Of a stretch of 33,327 bases of DNA, positions 30,883 to 33,327 are shown in pieces. Positions within the stretch are counted from its first letter, which is position 1, and the number at the start of each line of letters is the position of its first letter. The stretch lies in the NCBI GenBank assembly GCA_017618795.1, contig JAFZTO010000042.1, forward strand, positions 1 through 33,327, written 5' to 3'. Source of the stretch: Clostridia bacterium (lineage in GTDB: Bacteria; Bacillota; Clostridia; Oscillospirales; CAG-272). Both the position numbers and the translations under genes were made by a program. The notes beneath the pieces were generated by a model. It was given only the letters and a program-made list of their open reading frames with translations. It ran no database searches and was not told the DNA's origin.

Positions 30883-32364
30883 ATGTTCAAAAGCATCTTT
30901 TCAAAGTATATTGCCATATTCATGCTGATAATAGTCCTGAGCTTTGTGACGCTCGGGATTATTATCAGCTCCATGATGTATGACTATTATACGCGAAATG
31001 CCGAAAATCAGCTGAAAACGGCCGCCTCTTCGATGCAGTCGCTTATTATTCAGCGTCTCAACGACAAAAACACGGACAGCGTTGCCGAATTTATGAGGGA
31101 AAACCACGATGAGGTGAACGCTGTTTTTTCGGCGCTCATACGCATATCCGGCAACGATTTTTCTGCCTTTGTGACCGACGGAGACGGCCTTATACTGACG
31201 TCGATCGGCTTCACGGCGCCGGACTTTTCCGGCCGCGAGGTCAGCCCTGAGATAATGCAGTCCGTCGGATCGGGCTTTTATACCTCAAAAGGCGACATGC
31301 TCGGCCTTATGAACGTGAAAAGGCTGGTTTACGGGCTTCCGATCGAAAAGGGCGGGGAGAAAATCGGTACGGTTTTTGTGTGTACCACATCCGAAAGCGT
31401 GAACAGCCTCATACACACGACGGTCCGCGCCATCATAATGTCGTGTCTCTGGATGATGCTGGCCGCGCTTATCGTCGTTTATTTTGTGACTGAAAGGGAA
31501 ATATCCCCGCTCAAGGAGATGTCCAAGGCGGCGAAATCCTTTGCGCGCGGCAAGTTCGACGTGCGTGTTCCCGTTTACGGAAGGGATGAGATCGCCGAGC
31601 TCGGGCTTGCCATGAACAATATGGCCTCCTCGCTTGAAAACCTGGAAAAGAGCCGTTCGGAGTTTCTTTCAAACGTTTCTCACGATCTGCGCACTCCGAT
31701 GACGACCATTTCGGGCTTTATCGACGCATTGCTCGACGATACCATCCCGAGGGACAAGTGGGATTACTATCTGCGGCTCATCGGCGACGAGGTCAGACGG
31801 CTGTCAAGACTTGTCGGCGCTCTGCTCGACGTGACGAAGCTGCAGTCCGGCGACCGCAAATTCGTAATGACGACGTTCGACATATGCGAGATTGCCAGAG
31901 TTATTTTGCTGTCCTTCGAGCAGAAGATCGAAAAGAAAAAACTCGACGTTGAATTTGACGCCGAAAAGGAAAACATATACGTGAGCGCGGACAGGGACGC
32001 GATACATCAGGTCCTTTACAATATCTGCGACAACGCGGTCAAGTTTTCCCGTGAAGGAGGAAAATACCGCATAAGGATAAAATCAAAGGGTAAAAAGATT
32101 TACGTATCGGTCTACAATGAAGGGCAGGGCATGAAGGAGGAAGATATACCTCACGTATTCGACAGGTTCTTCAAGGGCGACCGTTCGCGCGGGATGGACA
32201 AAACAGGTACCGGGCTCGGAATGTACATAGCAAAAGCGATAATCGACGCCCATGGCGAGGAAATCTGGGTAAGCAGCGTTTACGGCGAGAACTGTGAGTT
32301 TGTGTTCACGCTGACAGAGGCTTCCGCGCCTCAGCAGAAAATGCTGACTGAGGGGACCTCATGA
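30883..32364 (+). CDS. Membrane sensor histidine kinase
   Basis: The protein has 493 residues. Membrane helix 1 is at about 9-31, an extracytoplasmic sensing domain of about 150 residues (32-180) with a PAS/Cache-like pattern follows, and helix 2 is at 181-203. Then come HAMP (204-256), HisKA with phospho-His267 in SNVSHDLRTPMTTISGF, and a HATPase domain with the N box (YNICDNAVKFS), the F box region (VFDRFFKGDR) and the G2 box (TGTGLGMYIAKAI). It phosphorylates the regulator encoded just upstream. The stop overlaps the start of the oxidoreductase gene by ATGA (32361-32364). The sensed ligand cannot be read from the sequence. Confidence 0.94.
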   Translation: MFKSIFSKYIAIFMLIIVLSFVTLGIIISSMMYDYYTRNAENQLKTAASSMQSLIIQRLNDKNTDSVAEFMRENHDEVNAVFSALIRISGNDFSAFVTDGDGLILTSIGFTAPDFSGREVSPEIMQSVGSGFYTSKGDMLGLMNVKRLVYGLPIEKGGEKIGTVFVCTTSESVNSLIHTTVRAIIMSCLWMMLAALIVVYFVTEREISPLKEMSKAAKSFARGKFDVRVPVYGRDEIAELGLAMNNMASSLENLEKSRSEFLSNVSHDLRTPMTTISGFIDALLDDTIPRDKWDYYLRLIGDEVRRLSRLVGALLDVTKLQSGDRKFVMTTFDICEIARVILLSFEQKIEKKKLDVEFDAEKENIYVSADRDAIHQVLYNICDNAVKFSREGGKYRIRIKSKGKKIYVSVYNEGQGMKEEDIPHVFDRFFKGDRSRGMDKTGTGLGMYIAKAIIDAHGEEIWVSSVYGENCEFVFTLTEASAPQQKMLTEGTS

Positions 32365-33327
32365 ATACCGGGCGCTATAAAACCATACAAAAAGACGTGA
32401 TAGTTATCGGAGGGGGAACGTCGGGAGTGTTCGCGGCAATCTCCGCTTCGGACGCCGGAGCAAATACGCTGCTTGTCGAGAAAAACGGTATGCTCGGAGG
32501 TACTATGACTGTATCGGGAGTCAATTATCCCGGCTTGTTTTATGCCTGTGGGAAACGAATTCTCGGAGGCCATGCGTGGGAAGTCATAAACGAGATAATG
32601 CGGGACGGCCTTTCCGAATATCCGGAAATAAAAGAGCGCCGGGACGAGCACTGGCTGGAGCAGTTCAGGCTTAACGTTTTTTCGGCCGCACGCGCGTTTG
32701 ACAGGAACTGTCAGAAATTCGGCGTCGATGTCCTGCTTCACACAATGGCGGCAGGCGTTGATGAAAAAAGCGGTGGGTTAAGCGTCCTGCTGTGCGGGAT
32801 GGAAGGACTCTTCCGGGTGAAGGCGAAATGCCTTATCGACGCGACAGGCGACGCGTGCGCCGTCAGGATGGCGGGTTACGGCGTAATAAGAGACAATGAG
32901 GTTCAGCCGGCAAGTCTTGTCTGCACTCTCGACGGCTGCGACAACGCAAAGACAGATCCGGAAGATATTGCGGACAAATACCGTCAGGCAGAGGAAAGAA
33001 ATTCTCTTCCGTCGTGCCTGACGCTGAAAGCATTCAGGGAGAAACTGCTTTCGGGAAGAGGCGACATTCACATCGAATGCCCGCCGGACGTCGATACCTC
33101 TGCCGGCAGGACTGCCGTTGAGCAACGTGCGCGCGAAGAGGTTGAAAAGTATCTGGAACTTGTGCGTTCGGTAAAGGGATGCGAAAGAGCGGTTATCCGT
33201 CTTGACGGCCTCGAGTGCGGAATAAGAGAATCCGTCAGGATCGACGGAGAGTATACGGTAACGGCGGATGATTACGTCAGCGGAACAAGATTTGACGACG
33301 CGGTATGCTACGCTTTCTATCCCGTGG
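32361..33327 (+). CDS. FAD-dependent oxidoreductase, 3' partial
   Basis: 322 residues are visible and the frame is open to the window edge. The N-terminal Rossmann motif DVIVIGGGTSGVFAAISA (12-29) and the following LLVEKNGMLGGTMTVSGVN match the FAD-dependent oxidoreductase family whose members carry an extended substrate domain. LIDATGDACAVRMAG further on is the second FAD-contacting motif of this family. The ATG overlaps the kinase stop codon, so it belongs to the two-component operon, which is an unusual partner for such a regulator pair. The substrate is unknown and the C-terminal half is missing. A stray link by operon chance rather than function is possible. Confidence 0.85.
   Translation, partial: MNTGRYKTIQKDVIVIGGGTSGVFAAISASDAGANTLLVEKNGMLGGTMTVSGVNYPGLFYACGKRILGGHAWEVINEIMRDGLSEYPEIKERRDEHWLEQFRLNVFSAARAFDRNCQKFGVDVLLHTMAAGVDEKSGGLSVLLCGMEGLFRVKAKCLIDATGDACAVRMAGYGVIRDNEVQPASLVCTLDGCDNAKTDPEDIADKYRQAEERNSLPSCLTLKAFREKLLSGRGDIHIECPPDVDTSAGRTAVEQRAREEVEKYLELVRSVKGCERAVIRLDGLECGIRESVRIDGEYTVTADDYVSGTRFDDAVCYAFYPV

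Noticed and set aside
30129..30974. Minus-strand open frame of 281 codons over the response regulator
   Set aside because: It is a mirror of the strongly supported response regulator gene, crosses its promoter, and has no ribosome site or domain.
1..33327. CRISPR array, prophage, integrase, riboswitch or rRNA
   Set aside because: I looked on both strands for spaced direct repeats, integrase-type genes and long structured leaders and saw none.

Overview
The window looks like a chromosomal segment of a Gram-positive-type anaerobe, most likely a gut Clostridia/Oscillospirales-like Firmicute of intermediate GC. The support is housekeeping-type promoters of TTGACA-17-TATAAT form (often with an extended TGG before the -10), AGGAGG-type ribosome sites, Spi/Lgt-type lipoprotein signals, and clostridial-looking Tex, PcrA, RadA, HemW and RF2 proteins. 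The taxonomic call is an inference. There is no phage, IS element, CRISPR array or rRNA.

Layout. (1) 1-3100: the end of a YgjP-type metallopeptidase gene, then two tandem, A+T-rich paralogous XRE regulators with helical C-terminal domains, each with its own promoter and terminator. (2) 3138-5297 minus: the transcription/RNA-binding factor Tex, preceded by a tRNA-Gln(CUG) gene with a consensus promoter and terminator. (3) 5603-6946 plus: a CCA-adding-type nucleotidyltransferase with an HD domain. (4) 7024-12271 plus: a tightly coupled operon of an ECF sigma factor, a single-pass membrane protein that is probably its anti-sigma or sensor, and three tandem lipoprotein serpins. The hinges of the serpins are conserved but their reactive-centre loops differ. 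An ECF-like promoter (TGTAAT-16-CGTCTA) precedes the sigma gene. (5) 12475-15143 plus: two more lipoprotein genes with their own promoters. One is of unknown function; the other has a papain/NlpC-like core and an SpaA-like domain and appears to be leaderless.

(6) 27118-15561 minus: an apparent ten-gene operon. In order it encodes a DUF5722-like anchored glycosidase-fold protein, RadA, an IS66-type HTH fused to a NYN/PIN-type nuclease, HemW, two membrane proteins, an EamA transporter, RF2 (without the usual frameshift site), a small membrane protein and a sugar-transfer-type ATP-grasp enzyme. A lone acyl carrier protein gene with its own promoter follows. (7) 27348-29729 plus: the PcrA/UvrD helicase. 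(8) 29730-30185: an intergenic stretch with a bidirectional terminator, a probably frameshifted small membrane-protein gene on the minus strand, and a promoter carrying two Pho-box-like repeats. (9) 30186-33327 plus: an OmpR/PhoB-type response regulator, its sensor kinase, and the start of an FAD-dependent oxidoreductase gene cut by the window edge.

The best candidate for a new system is the sigma/anti-sigma/triple-serpin operon. It reads as a regulated, surface-anchored set of protease inhibitors with diversified specificity, possibly induced when extracellular proteases reach the cell. The second most unusual gene is the transposon-type HTH fused to a NYN/PIN nuclease inside the radA-hemW operon.
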